Source: JALOAP01 sp964632355 (GTDB lineage: Bacteria; Chloroflexota; Dehalococcoidia; Tepidiformales; Tepidiformaceae). Taken from it: DNA of 27,715 nucleotides. The notes beneath the pieces were generated by a model. It was not told the origin of the DNA. It saw only the letters and a list, made by a program, of their open reading frames with translations, and did not search any database. A program made the translations under genes and the position numbers. Below, one piece after another: positions 8,546-15,446 of the stretch; position 1 is the first letter of the stretch; each line of letters starts with the position of its first letter. The stretch covers positions 1-27,715 of the forward strand of contig CAZWBW010000030.1 of the NCBI GenBank assembly GCA_964632355.1. The letters are read 5' to 3'.

Positions 8546-9003
8546 GAGTGCGCCCTCCTCGGCCCGAGGTCGATGAACTCAACTTCGAGGCCGCCCGGGC
8601 GCGCGTGCAGCTTCGCAACCGAACGCCGGGTGTGGAAGCCGCGGCGCCCTGCGGCTCCGGGGTTGGCGAAAAGCCGGCCATCCTGGTCGTGGTAGGCGTG
8701 CTGACGATGACAGTGACCGAACACCAGGACGCGAGAGCCGTCGTCCGGCGCATCTGCCAGGCGGTGCACGACAGTGATGGCGCCTGCGGGTGAGTCGAGG
8801 GTCGCCACGGGCGGCAGGTCTGCGAGGGCGCCGGTGCGGTCGTTGTTGCCGCGGACGGCGGTCACCGGGGCAAGTTCGCGCAGCCGTTCGAGGACACCGT
8901 CGCCAACGTCGCCGGCATGGAGAATGTGGTCGCAGCCCGCGAGCGCCGCCAGGACGTCGTCGCCGAGGTAGCCGTGGGTATCGGCGATAAGCCCGAACTG
9001 CAT
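8542..9003 (-). CDS. YfcE/MJ0936-type metallophosphoesterase
   Basis: A 153-residue calcineurin-like phosphoesterase. The two-metal site is complete: D8 and H10 in ADTHG, D32 in GDVGD, N54/D55 in GNND, H80, and H97/H99 in GHCH. Small stand-alone members hydrolyse phosphodiesters such as 2',3'-cAMP or model substrates; the real substrate is usually unknown. It overlaps pyruvate kinase by four bases, an uncommon pairing. ATG 9003 lacks a Shine-Dalgarno sequence, but TAGACT sits 7 nt upstream, so the transcript is probably leaderless. Size and motifs rule out a large nuclease such as SbcD. Confidence 0.85.
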   Translation of the reverse strand: MQFGLIADTHGYLGDDVLAALAGCDHILHAGDVGDGVLERLRELAPVTAVRGNNDRTGALADLPPVATLDSPAGAITVVHRLADAPDDGSRVLVFGHCHRQHAYHDQDGRLFANPGAAGRRGFHTRRSVAKLHARPGGLEVEFIDLGPRRAHS

Positions 9004-9010
9004 AGCACCG

Positions 9011-9016
9011 AGTCTA
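9011..9016 (-). promoter_or_regulatory. Leaderless -10 (TAGACT) of the phosphoesterase-pyk unit
   Basis: TAGACT on the - strand is separated from the ATG at 9003 by 7 nt, so transcription would begin at or next to the start codon. No -35 match is visible upstream, and there is no ribosome site. Confidence 0.55.
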
Positions 9017-9037
9017 CCTGTCCGGGTTAACGGGTGC

Positions 9038-9058
9038 GCCCGTCCTGCATGGACGGGC
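9038..9058. promoter_or_regulatory. Inverted repeat in a divergent promoter region
   Basis: GCCCGTCC (9038-9045) and GGACGGGC (9051-9058) are exact inverted repeats with a 5-nt spacer. Both flanking genes appear to be leaderless and start away from this site, so the repeat would not be transcribed by either promoter. It looks more like a protein-binding site than a terminator. Confidence 0.4.
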
Positions 9059-9126
9059 CGGGGGGATGAAAGTCTTCCGCCACCCGGCGGCCCGGCGGCG
9101 CAACCCGAGTGGGGCGGAACCGGGCG

Positions 9127-9132
9127 TAGGGT
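9127..9132 (+). promoter_or_regulatory. Leaderless -10 (TAGGGT) of the HAD gene
   Basis: TAGGGT ends 7 nt before ATG 9140, the same geometry as the other leaderless candidates. GGGAG lies only 2 nt from the ATG, too close to act as a ribosome site. Confidence 0.45.
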
Positions 9133-9139
9133 GGGAGCG

Positions 9140-9894
9140 ATGGAACACCTGGTTGTCGCGTCGGACTACGATGCAACGCTGGCCTGCACGGACGCGTACC
9201 GCCCGAAGCAGTGGAGGCGATTTACCGGCTGAAGGACACGGGCCGGCGATTCTTCCTGGTTACGGGACGGCTGCTCGAAGACCTCGAACGCGTGTTTCCC
9301 GAAGTGAAGGTGTGCGACTACGTGATCGCCGAAAACGGCGCGGTAGTATACGACCCGGCGCTGGAGGAAGTTCGTCCGCTGGCCGACCCGCCGCCGTCGC
9401 AGTTCGCGGAGCTCCTGGCCGAGCGCGGCGTCGACCCTCTCGAAGTCGGGCGGGTGATCGTAGCCACGCGCGAGGAGCACCAGGAGACGGTGTTGCATAC
9501 GATCGCGGAGCTCGGGCTCGAACTGCAGATCATCTTCAATAAGGGCGCGGCCATGGTGCTCCCTTCCGGAGTGAACAAGGGGAGCGCACTACAGTTGCTC
9601 CTGGACGACCTGGGCATCGACCGCATGCAAGTAGCAGCGATAGGCGACGCCGAGAACGACCACTCCCTGTTCGAAGCGGCGGGGTACCCGGTGGCGGTGG
9701 CGAACGCGATCGACAGCCTGAAACGAAACGCGGCGATGGTGACCAGTGGCGCATGCAGCGAGGGGGTGCTCGAGCTCATCGACTTCGTGCTGAAGCAAAA
9801 GCCGCCGGTCTCGGCGTTCGGCCAGGCGACCGCGGAGGGCCACCCCGAATCCCGGCGGACCGTGGAGCGCGAGGCGAGGCGCACCCGGCGCTAG
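9140..9894 (+). pseudogene. HAD-IIB (Cof/SPP-like) phosphatase gene with a one-base frameshift
   Basis: The N-terminal piece from ATG 9140 reads MEHLVVASDYDATLA, the motif I nucleophile loop (D9 and D11). That frame stops at about 9232. The rest of the protein lies in another frame, where it reads HGRVPPEAVEAIYRL and runs on to 9894; an isolated call from GTG 9211 gives 227 residues. Adding one base near 9184 joins the two into a normal enzyme of about 250 residues, including the lysine motif NKGSALQ and the acidic motif GDAENDHSLF near 9640-9670. The downstream piece alone lacks the catalytic aspartates. In a draft assembly a lost base in the GCC/CTG context is quite possible, so the real gene may be intact. 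Relatives dephosphorylate sugar phosphates or phosphoglycolate. Confidence 0.8.
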
Positions 9895-9925
9895 ATACCG
9901 GCTTACGACATCGTTTCGATCGGGT

Positions 9926-9947
9926 GGTACCGTAGGGGCGGTACCGT
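9926..9947 (+). promoter_or_regulatory. tlpA/resA promoter with GGTACCGT direct repeat
   Basis: GGTACCGT occurs at 9926-9933 and again at 9940-9947. The second copy contains TACCGT (9942-9947), 6 nt before ATG 9954, which would be a leaderless -10. The first copy, 14 nt upstream, may be a regulator site or just an echo of the promoter. No ribosome-binding site is present. Confidence 0.45.
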
Positions 9948-9953
9948 CTACCG

Positions 9954-10616
9954 ATGTCCAGCCAACCACAACCCCCACCTGTCGACGTGGAACCCGACGA
10001 GCGGCCGCAGCGCAGGCGCGAATATTCCGGCGCGCTGCAAACGCTGGGGCTTGCGGCGGTCATTGTCCTCGTGGTCGGGTTCGCGATCTGGTGGTTCGAA
10101 CTCCGGGAAGACGGCGGCGCCGAGATTCGCACCGAGGGCTACGGGCTCGCCGAGCTGCCCGAGGAGCTGAACCCGACGGGCCGCGACCCATCGTCGGAGG
10201 TGGGACGCGCCGCGCCGAACTTCTTATTGAAAGGCTACCCCGGCGGCGAGGTGTCGCTGACCGACTACCGGGGCCAGTGGGTGCTGGTCAACTTCTGGGC
10301 GTCGTGGTGCCCACCGTGCCGCCAGGAGACGCCCCTGCTGCAGTCGTTCGCGACCGAACACGACGGACAGCTCGTCGTTATCGGGGTGAACCAACAGGAG
10401 CCGGCCGACGTCGCAGGGGAGTTCGTCGAAAGATACGAAGTGACGTACCCGATCGCGCTAGACCTGACGGGCGAGGTATCGGTGGCCTACCGGGTAAGCC
10501 GGGGCGGGCTGCCGGCGTCGCTGCTCATCGACCCCGACGGCGTGATTCGCGAGATCCACCCCGGCCAGGTTCGCAGACAAGACCTGGAGAAGCTGGCAGC
10601 GGAGTACCTGCAGTAA
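9954..10616 (+). CDS. ResA/TlpA-like thiol-disulfide oxidoreductase
   Basis: A membrane-tethered thioredoxin-fold protein, expected to reduce the haem-binding cysteines of apocytochrome c outside the membrane. The 220 residues have a polar N-terminus, one anchor helix at about 29-48, then the AhpC/TSA-Redoxin domain starting near 85. The active site is WASWCPPCRQE with C119 and C122. The cis-proline is P187 in GGLP. The CPPC signature is usual for extracytoplasmic TlpA proteins. The TAA shares a base with the ATG of resB, so the two are coupled and act together in cytochrome c biogenesis (system II). No ribosome site precedes ATG 9954; TACCGT lies 6 nt upstream. Confidence 0.87.
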   Translation: MSSQPQPPPVDVEPDERPQRRREYSGALQTLGLAAVIVLVVGFAIWWFELREDGGAEIRTEGYGLAELPEELNPTGRDPSSEVGRAAPNFLLKGYPGGEVSLTDYRGQWVLVNFWASWCPPCRQETPLLQSFATEHDGQLVVIGVNQQEPADVAGEFVERYEVTYPIALDLTGEVSVAYRVSRGGLPASLLIDPDGVIREIHPGQVRRQDLEKLAAEYLQ

Positions 10617-12316
10617 TGGCAACGCGCGCGGGAACGGCGGTAGCGGACCTGCGTCCGGGTGGGCTCGACCCGCTGCGGTGGGTTTGGGGCCTGCTGACCA
10701 ACGTGAAGTTCGCGCTCCTGCTGGTGGGGCTTGCCGGCGTGGCCGGGTTCGCGGGCGTGGCAATCCCGCAGGTGCCGGCGCCAATGCGCGACAACCCGGT
10801 AGCGCGCGCCGCGTGGGTCGAACTGCAGAAAGAGAAATTCGGGCCGTTCACCCGCCCAATGGACCGGCTCGAACTGTTCGACATCTTCCACGCGTGGTGG
10901 TTCTACGCGTTGTGGCTGCTGATCATCCTCGCGGTCACGGTCTGCACGGTAAGCCGCATCCGGCCGACAGTCCGCGGCGTGCGGAAAGCCCCGAAGCTCG
11001 TTACCGACCGGTACTTCGAGCGGGCCCGCCACAGGGCGGACTTTTCGCACCCGGGCGGCGCGGAAGCCATCGAGGAGGCGCTCCGGAAGCGGCGGTATAC
11101 CGTCGAGCGGGTCCGGGAAGCCGACGGCGTGACGTACCTGTTCGCCGAGCGGTACCAGTGGGCCGCCTACGGGACGTTCCTGACGCACCTTGCGCTGTTG
11201 ATGATCCTGCTGGGCGGGCTGCTGACACGATTCGCCGGGTTCGACCGAACGATGGTGATCGCCGAAACCACACCGCCCGCGCCCGTGTTCGAAACCCCGG
11301 GGCCGGGCCAGATGTTCATTCGGATCGTCGACTCGCACGAAGGAAGGGACGAGGCCGGCAACATCATCGACTACCACAGCAAGATCGAGGTCTCGAAGGG
11401 TGGCGAGACGGTCACCTGTACGACAACGGTGAACGACCCGTGCCGCGCATTCGGGTACACGGTGCACCAGGCGGCGTTCTTCAACGACCTGGCACGCCTG
11501 CAAATCGTCGGGCCCGATGGGCTGCTCGCGTGGGAGGGCGTGCTCGACTTCGAGAACGAAATCACCGTGGTACCGCACCTGGTGTTCGAAAACCGCGACG
11601 GCGTGCGGGCGTGGGATGCGCCGCTACCGCAGATGGGCACCGAACCCGGCGCCTCGCCCGGTCGGGAGGACGACGTTGCACTGGGCGTACTCACGACGCT
11701 GCCTCGGGAGGGGGCGCCGGAGGAGGAACGGGCCGACTACGCGCTGAGCTGGCGGGTGGTCGACGGCCAGTTCCGGCTGGTGATCGCGGGTCTGGGCGTG
11801 CAACCCCGCGAACTGCGCCCGGGTGACCGCATCGAGGTGCCGAACGGCATCATCGAGTTCGTCGGACCGGCAACCATCCCGGCGATCGAGATCGGCGACA
11901 TGCCCGGGTCACCCGATGGGCGAGCGGTAGTGCAGATGCCCGTCGACACATCGGGCGAGCCCTACCTGTACGTGACGGGCATCGACGACACGAACGTGCA
12001 ACTCAACACGGACCAGCCGTACACGAACGCGGCGGGGTACACGTACACCTACGAGGGACAGGTCGAGGCGTCGGGCATCAGCGTGAAGCGCGACCCGGGC
12101 GACACGTTCATCTGGCTGGCGGTGGCGATGGCGATGGTGGGGCTATCGATTACGTTCTACGTCCCGCGGCGGCGGCTCTGGGTAAAGGTGACGCCGGGTC
12201 GAACCTACCTGGCGGGCGTCGCCGAACGTACGACGCGGTTTGGGCGTGAATTGCGGCGGATGGGGGCCGAAATCGGCTCGCGCGATGCGCTCCTTCCGGA
12301 GGATGCCGAGCCCTGA
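10616..12316 (+). CDS. resB: ResB/Ccs1-type cytochrome c biogenesis protein
   Basis: Part of the system II haem-delivery and ligation machinery in the membrane, normally paired with ResC/CcsA. The 566 residues show the classic layout: hydrophobic segments near 29-50, 92-113 and 184-204, a long external domain of about 290 residues, then a final helix near 497-516 followed by basic YVPRRRLWV. H191 in the third segment (LTHLALL) is the conserved histidine candidate for haem contact. ATG 10616 overlaps the resA TAA (TAATG). The frame stays open upstream inside resA, but those residues are resA out of frame. No ResC/CcsA or CcdA gene follows; the next gene is an unrelated acyl-CoA dehydrogenase. 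Confidence 0.88.
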   Translation: MATRAGTAVADLRPGGLDPLRWVWGLLTNVKFALLLVGLAGVAGFAGVAIPQVPAPMRDNPVARAAWVELQKEKFGPFTRPMDRLELFDIFHAWWFYALWLLIILAVTVCTVSRIRPTVRGVRKAPKLVTDRYFERARHRADFSHPGGAEAIEEALRKRRYTVERVREADGVTYLFAERYQWAAYGTFLTHLALLMILLGGLLTRFAGFDRTMVIAETTPPAPVFETPGPGQMFIRIVDSHEGRDEAGNIIDYHSKIEVSKGGETVTCTTTVNDPCRAFGYTVHQAAFFNDLARLQIVGPDGLLAWEGVLDFENEITVVPHLVFENRDGVRAWDAPLPQMGTEPGASPGREDDVALGVLTTLPREGAPEEERADYALSWRVVDGQFRLVIAGLGVQPRELRPGDRIEVPNGIIEFVGPATIPAIEIGDMPGSPDGRAVVQMPVDTSGEPYLYVTGIDDTNVQLNTDQPYTNAAGYTYTYEGQVEASGISVKRDPGDTFIWLAVAMAMVGLSITFYVPRRRLWVKVTPGRTYLAGVAERTTRFGRELRRMGAEIGSRDALLPEDAEP

Positions 12317-12364
12317 GGTCAATGCCGGGCGCGGAGCGAACGTGCGAGCAGAAAACCGAACCTG

Positions 12365-12370
12365 TATGCT
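12365..12370 (+). promoter_or_regulatory. Probable -10 (TATGCT) of the acyl-CoA dehydrogenase gene
   Basis: TATGCT preceded by CTG gives a reasonable -10 about 37 nt before the GTG start, leaving a leader of about 30 nt that carries TGGAGG. No clear -35 is visible. Confidence 0.35.
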
Positions 12371-12406
12371 CCGCACAAAATCCAACCCCGCCGTGTGGAG
12401 GCCAGA

Positions 12407-13573
12407 GTGCGCTACAGTTTCACGCCCGAAGTCGAGGCATTTCGCAACGAAGTCCGCGAGTTTCTGAAGCAGGAATTCCCCGAGGGCCCAATGGCCGGCC
12501 ATCGCGACGACACCGAGAGCCGCGAGGACGCCTACAACTACACCATGGGCTTCCAGAAGAAGCTGGCCGAGCGGAAGTGGCTCGCCATGGCATGGCCGAA
12601 GGAGTACGGCGGCGGTGGTGCGGACCACATGCGGCAGCTCGTCTACAACGAGGAGATGGCCTATTGGGGCGCACCGTCGATGAACATGGGCATCGCCTGG
12701 GTGGGCCCCAGCCTGATGCTCTATGGCACCGAGGAACAGAAGAAGCAGTTCATCCCGCGCATCGCGAACGCGGAGGACTGGTGGTGCACGCTCTATAGCG
12801 AGCCGGAGGCCGGGAGCGACCTCGCCGCGCTGCAGACCCGCGCCGTTCGCGACGGCGACGACTACATCATCAACGGGCAGAAGATCTGGACGTCCGGCGG
12901 CCACCTGGCCGACTGGGGCTGGCTGGCTGCCCGCACCGACCCGGATGCCCCGAAGCACAAGGGCATCACGATGTTCGTGGTGAACATGAAGTCGCCGGGC
13001 ATCACCGTGCGGCCGCTGGTGAACATGGCCGACCAGCACAACTTCAACGAAGTGTTCTTCGAAGATGTGCGCGTCCCGGCCACGCAGGTTGTGGGCGAAG
13101 TGAACCGCGGTTGGTACCACATGGCGGTGGCGCTCGACTTCGAGCGGAGCGGCATCCAGGCGTTCGCGGGCGGCCGCCGCAACGTGGAGGCGATGGTGAA
13201 GCTCGCGAAGGAGCACCCGGAGTTGGTTCGCCAGCGCGAGACCATCCGCCACGAACTGGCGGAGCGCGCCGTGGAAGTGAACGTCGGCACGTTCCTTGCG
13301 TACCGGGTAGCGACGATGCAGGCGAAGGGGCTCGTGCCGAACCACGAGGCGAGCGCCAGCAAGCTGTTCGGGAGCGAGATGAGCCAGCGCATCGCGAACA
13401 CGGGCATGCACCTGCTGGGGCTCTTCGGCGAGCTTCGCCACGGCTCGAAGCACGAGATTGTCGACCAGGCGACGCCGTATCTCGCCGCCGTTTCTGCGAC
13501 GATCGCGGCCGGCACGAGCGAGATCCAGCGCGGGATCATCGCGACGCGCGGCCTGGGGCTGCCGAGGGGATAG
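12407..13573 (+). CDS. Acyl-CoA dehydrogenase (IVD/LCAD-type active site)
   Basis: FAD-dependent alpha,beta-dehydrogenation of an acyl-CoA, passing electrons to electron-transfer flavoprotein. The 388 residues cover the N-terminal helical, middle beta and C-terminal domains. Family motifs are YSEPEAGSDLA at 130-140 and WTSGGHLADW near 161-170. The classical glutamate in YEGTxQIQ is replaced: here the site reads AAGTSEIQ (367-374). A glutamate in helix G, E246 of LDFER, matches the base used by isovaleryl- and long-chain acyl-CoA dehydrogenases. A branched or long substrate is therefore likely. GTG 12407 is chosen because GGAGG sits 5 nt upstream; a GTG at 12395 would add four residues but has no ribosome site. 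It stands alone, with a strong hairpin after it. Confidence 0.92.
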   Translation: MRYSFTPEVEAFRNEVREFLKQEFPEGPMAGHRDDTESREDAYNYTMGFQKKLAERKWLAMAWPKEYGGGGADHMRQLVYNEEMAYWGAPSMNMGIAWVGPSLMLYGTEEQKKQFIPRIANAEDWWCTLYSEPEAGSDLAALQTRAVRDGDDYIINGQKIWTSGGHLADWGWLAARTDPDAPKHKGITMFVVNMKSPGITVRPLVNMADQHNFNEVFFEDVRVPATQVVGEVNRGWYHMAVALDFERSGIQAFAGGRRNVEAMVKLAKEHPELVRQRETIRHELAERAVEVNVGTFLAYRVATMQAKGLVPNHEASASKLFGSEMSQRIANTGMHLLGLFGELRHGSKHEIVDQATPYLAAVSATIAAGTSEIQRGIIATRGLGLPRG

Positions 13574-13610
13574 TAGCTGTTAGCTGTTGTCTCTTGGCGC
13601 AGAGTGTTCG

Positions 13611-13644
13611 AGGCCGGTACCGGGTTCAGTTCCCGGGCCGGCCT
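13611..13644 (+). terminator. GC-rich hairpin after the acyl-CoA dehydrogenase gene
   Basis: AGGCCGG-TA-CCGGG pairs with CCCGG-G-CCGGCCT: twelve base pairs with one small internal loop, and TTCAGTT as the apical loop. It is followed by TCTTGG and lies 37 nt after the stop. It forms the core of the first long repeat unit. Confidence 0.5.
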
Positions 13645-13794
13645 TCTTGGCAATTGGCTGTTAGCTGTTAGCTATTAGCAGGAGCGTTCGGGGCTGGCGG
13701 CGGCGCTTGAGTTCCCGGCGTAGCCCGTTCGCGGGCGACACCAAAAGCTAAGAGCCAATAGCCAATCGCCCGGCGCGGCCGGGTGGCCGCTTCT

Positions 13795-13802
13795 GCTAGG
13801 CT
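13795..13802 (+). promoter_or_regulatory. Extended -10 of leaderless lipA
   Basis: TG-C-TAGGCT is an extended -10, with TAGGCT at 13797-13802 ending 6 nt before the ATG. No ribosome-binding site precedes lipA. No -35 is visible, which is normal for extended -10 promoters. Confidence 0.55.
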
Positions 13803-13808
13803 CTTCAT

Positions 13809-14759
13809 ATGACAAGCGCACCAACGACCGAGCGTCCTCCCTGGCTAAAGGTCCGGTTCCCGACGGGTGGGAACTACCAGCGCATCCAGGAACTGATGCG
13901 CGACCAGACGCTGCACACGGTCTGTGAGGAAGCGCGGTGCCCGAACATCGGCGATTGCTGGAGCCGCGGCACAGCGACCTTCATGATCCTCGGGGACACG
14001 TGTACACGGTCGTGCGGCTTTTGCGCAGTGAAGACGGGGCGGCCCGCGACACTCGATACGGGCGAACCTGCAAGGGTCGCGCTCGCAATCCAGCGGATGG
14101 GGCTGAAGCACGCGGTCATCACGTCGGTGAACCGCGACGAGCTCCCGGACGGCGGATCGGGCATCTTCGCGGAGACGATTCGCTGGTCACGGCGGCTGAG
14201 CCCGGAAACAACGATCGAGGTGCTGATCCCGGACTTCAAGGGCGACTGGGAGGCGCTTGCGACCGTCTGCGCCGCGGAACCGGAGATCCTGAACCACAAC
14301 GTCGAGACCGTGCCGCGGCTCTACCGGCGGGTTCGCCCCCAGGCGGTGTATGAACGTTCGCTGGAACTGCTTCGGCGGGCGAAGGAACTCGATCCCGGCA
14401 CGCTCACGAAGAGCGGCCTCATGGTAGGGCTGGGGGAAACGCGCGAAGAACTGCTCGAAGTGTTCCGTGACCTGGCCGCAAACGGGGTCGACATCCTGAC
14501 GGTGGGGCAGTACCTGCGCCCGACGCCGAAGCATTTGCCCATCGAGCGGTACTGGCACCCCGACGAGTTCGCCGAGCTGAAGGAGCGCGCCCTCGCGATG
14601 GGGTTCAAGCACGTGGAATCGGGGCCGCTGGTGCGCAGTTCGTACCACGCGGAGGAGCAGGCCGGGCATGCGGAGGGCGGCGCGAAGCCGCGGCTTCGGC
14701 ACCAGCCAGACCCGGCGGACATCATCCCGATCGTGCCGATCGACGAACGCTTGGGGTAA
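13809..14759 (+). CDS. lipA: Lipoyl synthase
   Basis: Radical SAM enzyme that inserts two sulfurs into the octanoyl chain on lipoyl-domain lysines (2-oxoacid dehydrogenases, GcvH). The 316 residues are full length. The auxiliary 4Fe-4S cluster motif is C39-x4-C44-x5-C50 (CEEARCPNIGDC) and the radical SAM motif is C65-x3-C69-x2-C72 (CTRSCGFC). The C-terminal RSSYHAEE provides the serine ligand of the auxiliary cluster. LTKSGLMVGLGET and GQYLRPTPKHLP are also typical. No lipB or lplA is visible nearby. Leaderless start (TAGGCT 6 nt upstream). The TAA is directly followed by a GTG of the next reading frame. Confidence 0.97.
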   Translation: MTSAPTTERPPWLKVRFPTGGNYQRIQELMRDQTLHTVCEEARCPNIGDCWSRGTATFMILGDTCTRSCGFCAVKTGRPATLDTGEPARVALAIQRMGLKHAVITSVNRDELPDGGSGIFAETIRWSRRLSPETTIEVLIPDFKGDWEALATVCAAEPEILNHNVETVPRLYRRVRPQAVYERSLELLRRAKELDPGTLTKSGLMVGLGETREELLEVFRDLAANGVDILTVGQYLRPTPKHLPIERYWHPDEFAELKERALAMGFKHVESGPLVRSSYHAEEQAGHAEGGAKPRLRHQPDPADIIPIVPIDERLG

Positions 14760-14789
14760 GTGCCGATAGCGGCTAGCGAGAAAGCGGCA

Positions 14790-14795
14790 TACGTT
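14790..14795 (+). promoter_or_regulatory. Candidate leaderless -10 (TACGTT) for the kinase-like gene
   Basis: TACGTT ends 6 nt before an in-frame GTG at 14802, repeating the spacing seen at the other leaderless genes. It lies 31 nt past the lipA stop. Confidence 0.4.
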
Positions 14796-14801
14796 TTTGG
14801 C

Positions 14802-15446
14802 GTGCAGGCCGGGGAAGAGCGAGACACCCTTACGGAAGAGTACCTACGGCAGGAAGCGCTGGGTGCATTCGCGCACGAGGTGCGGACGCCCCTAACTGCG
14901 ATCCGGATGGTGCTCGAACTGGGCGGAACCAACAACGGGCAACTCGTGCTCGACGAGGAGCTCGCCACGATGCTGCGAAACTCGGTCGATCAGCTGCAGC
15001 AACTCGCCGACGACCTGCAGGAGACGTCGCGGCTGGAACGCGGCAAAGCACGGCTCGCAGCCGGGCCGTGCCGGCTGAGTGCCGCAATCGAAATGGCCCG
15101 CGCCGAACTCGGCGAACGCGTGGTACTCGACGGCCATGTGCCCGAGATCACCGCCCCGTGGGACGAGAAACGGCTCGCCGGGGCGATCCGGGCGATGGCC
15201 GAGGCCGCTGGACGCACCGGCGACGGCACCGGGCGGGTGACCCTCGGGGTGTCCGAGGCCGAGAAGCGTGTTCGGATTTCCATCTCGAGCGGCGAGCCGG
15301 GGCAGGACGCGAAACCGCTCGCTTCGGATGTCGGGTTCGGGTTCTTCGCGGCACGGCAGGTAGTGCTGGCCATGGGCGGCGACGTCGAGTTCGAGCGCGG
15401 CGAACGGTACTTCCAGGTGCGGCTGACCCTGCCGCTGGAGCGCTAG
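14802..15446 (+). CDS. Degenerate histidine-kinase-like protein
   Basis: A soluble protein of 214 residues from GTG 14802. The frame is open to GTG 14760, abutting the lipA stop, which would give 228. Residues 13-70 are a HisKA-type dimerisation helix pair with the H-box FAHEVRTPLTAIR (H25). The rest resembles a HATPase_c domain, with a G2-like stretch VGFGFFAARQVVLAMGG. The N-box asparagine is absent (AIRAMAEAAGR), and the G1 DxGxG is replaced by SSGEPGQ. There is no sensor or membrane segment, and no response regulator is adjacent. It may be an inactive or divergent kinase acting as a phosphotransfer or scaffold partner. It ends on a CTAG shared with the convergent glycosylase gene. Confidence 0.7.
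   Translation: MQAGEERDTLTEEYLRQEALGAFAHEVRTPLTAIRMVLELGGTNNGQLVLDEELATMLRNSVDQLQQLADDLQETSRLERGKARLAAGPCRLSAAIEMARAELGERVVLDGHVPEITAPWDEKRLAGAIRAMAEAAGRTGDGTGRVTLGVSEAEKRVRISISSGEPGQDAKPLASDVGFGFFAARQVVLAMGGDVEFERGERYFQVRLTLPLER

Larger units (their letters stand above)
13574..13808. repeat. Heptanucleotide repeat cluster with two diverged longer units
   Basis: This 235-bp spacer has no gene. TTAGCTG/TTGGCTG-type heptamers occur in tandem at 13575-13588 and 13654-13679, and in inverted orientation at 13745-13766. ATTGGCTGTTAGCT (about 13653-13666) and AGCTAAGAGCCAAT are inverted repeats with one mismatch. A longer unit is present twice in diverged form: AGCTGTTAGCT, then GTTCG (13606 and 13686), then AGTTCCCGG (13628 and 13710). 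Small hairpins also occur: GCCCG-TTCG-CGGGC at 13723-13736 and GCGGCC-GGGT-GGCCGC at 13775-13790. It resembles short tandem heptamer repeats known from intergenic DNA of other bacteria. Confidence 0.7.

Noticed and set aside
12143..13453. 436-codon open frame on the - strand
   Set aside because: Antisense shadow of the end of resB and the acyl-CoA dehydrogenase gene.
13574..13808. CRISPR array
   Set aside because: Repeats are 7-mers in tandem and inverted orientation with no regular unique spacers and no cas gene.
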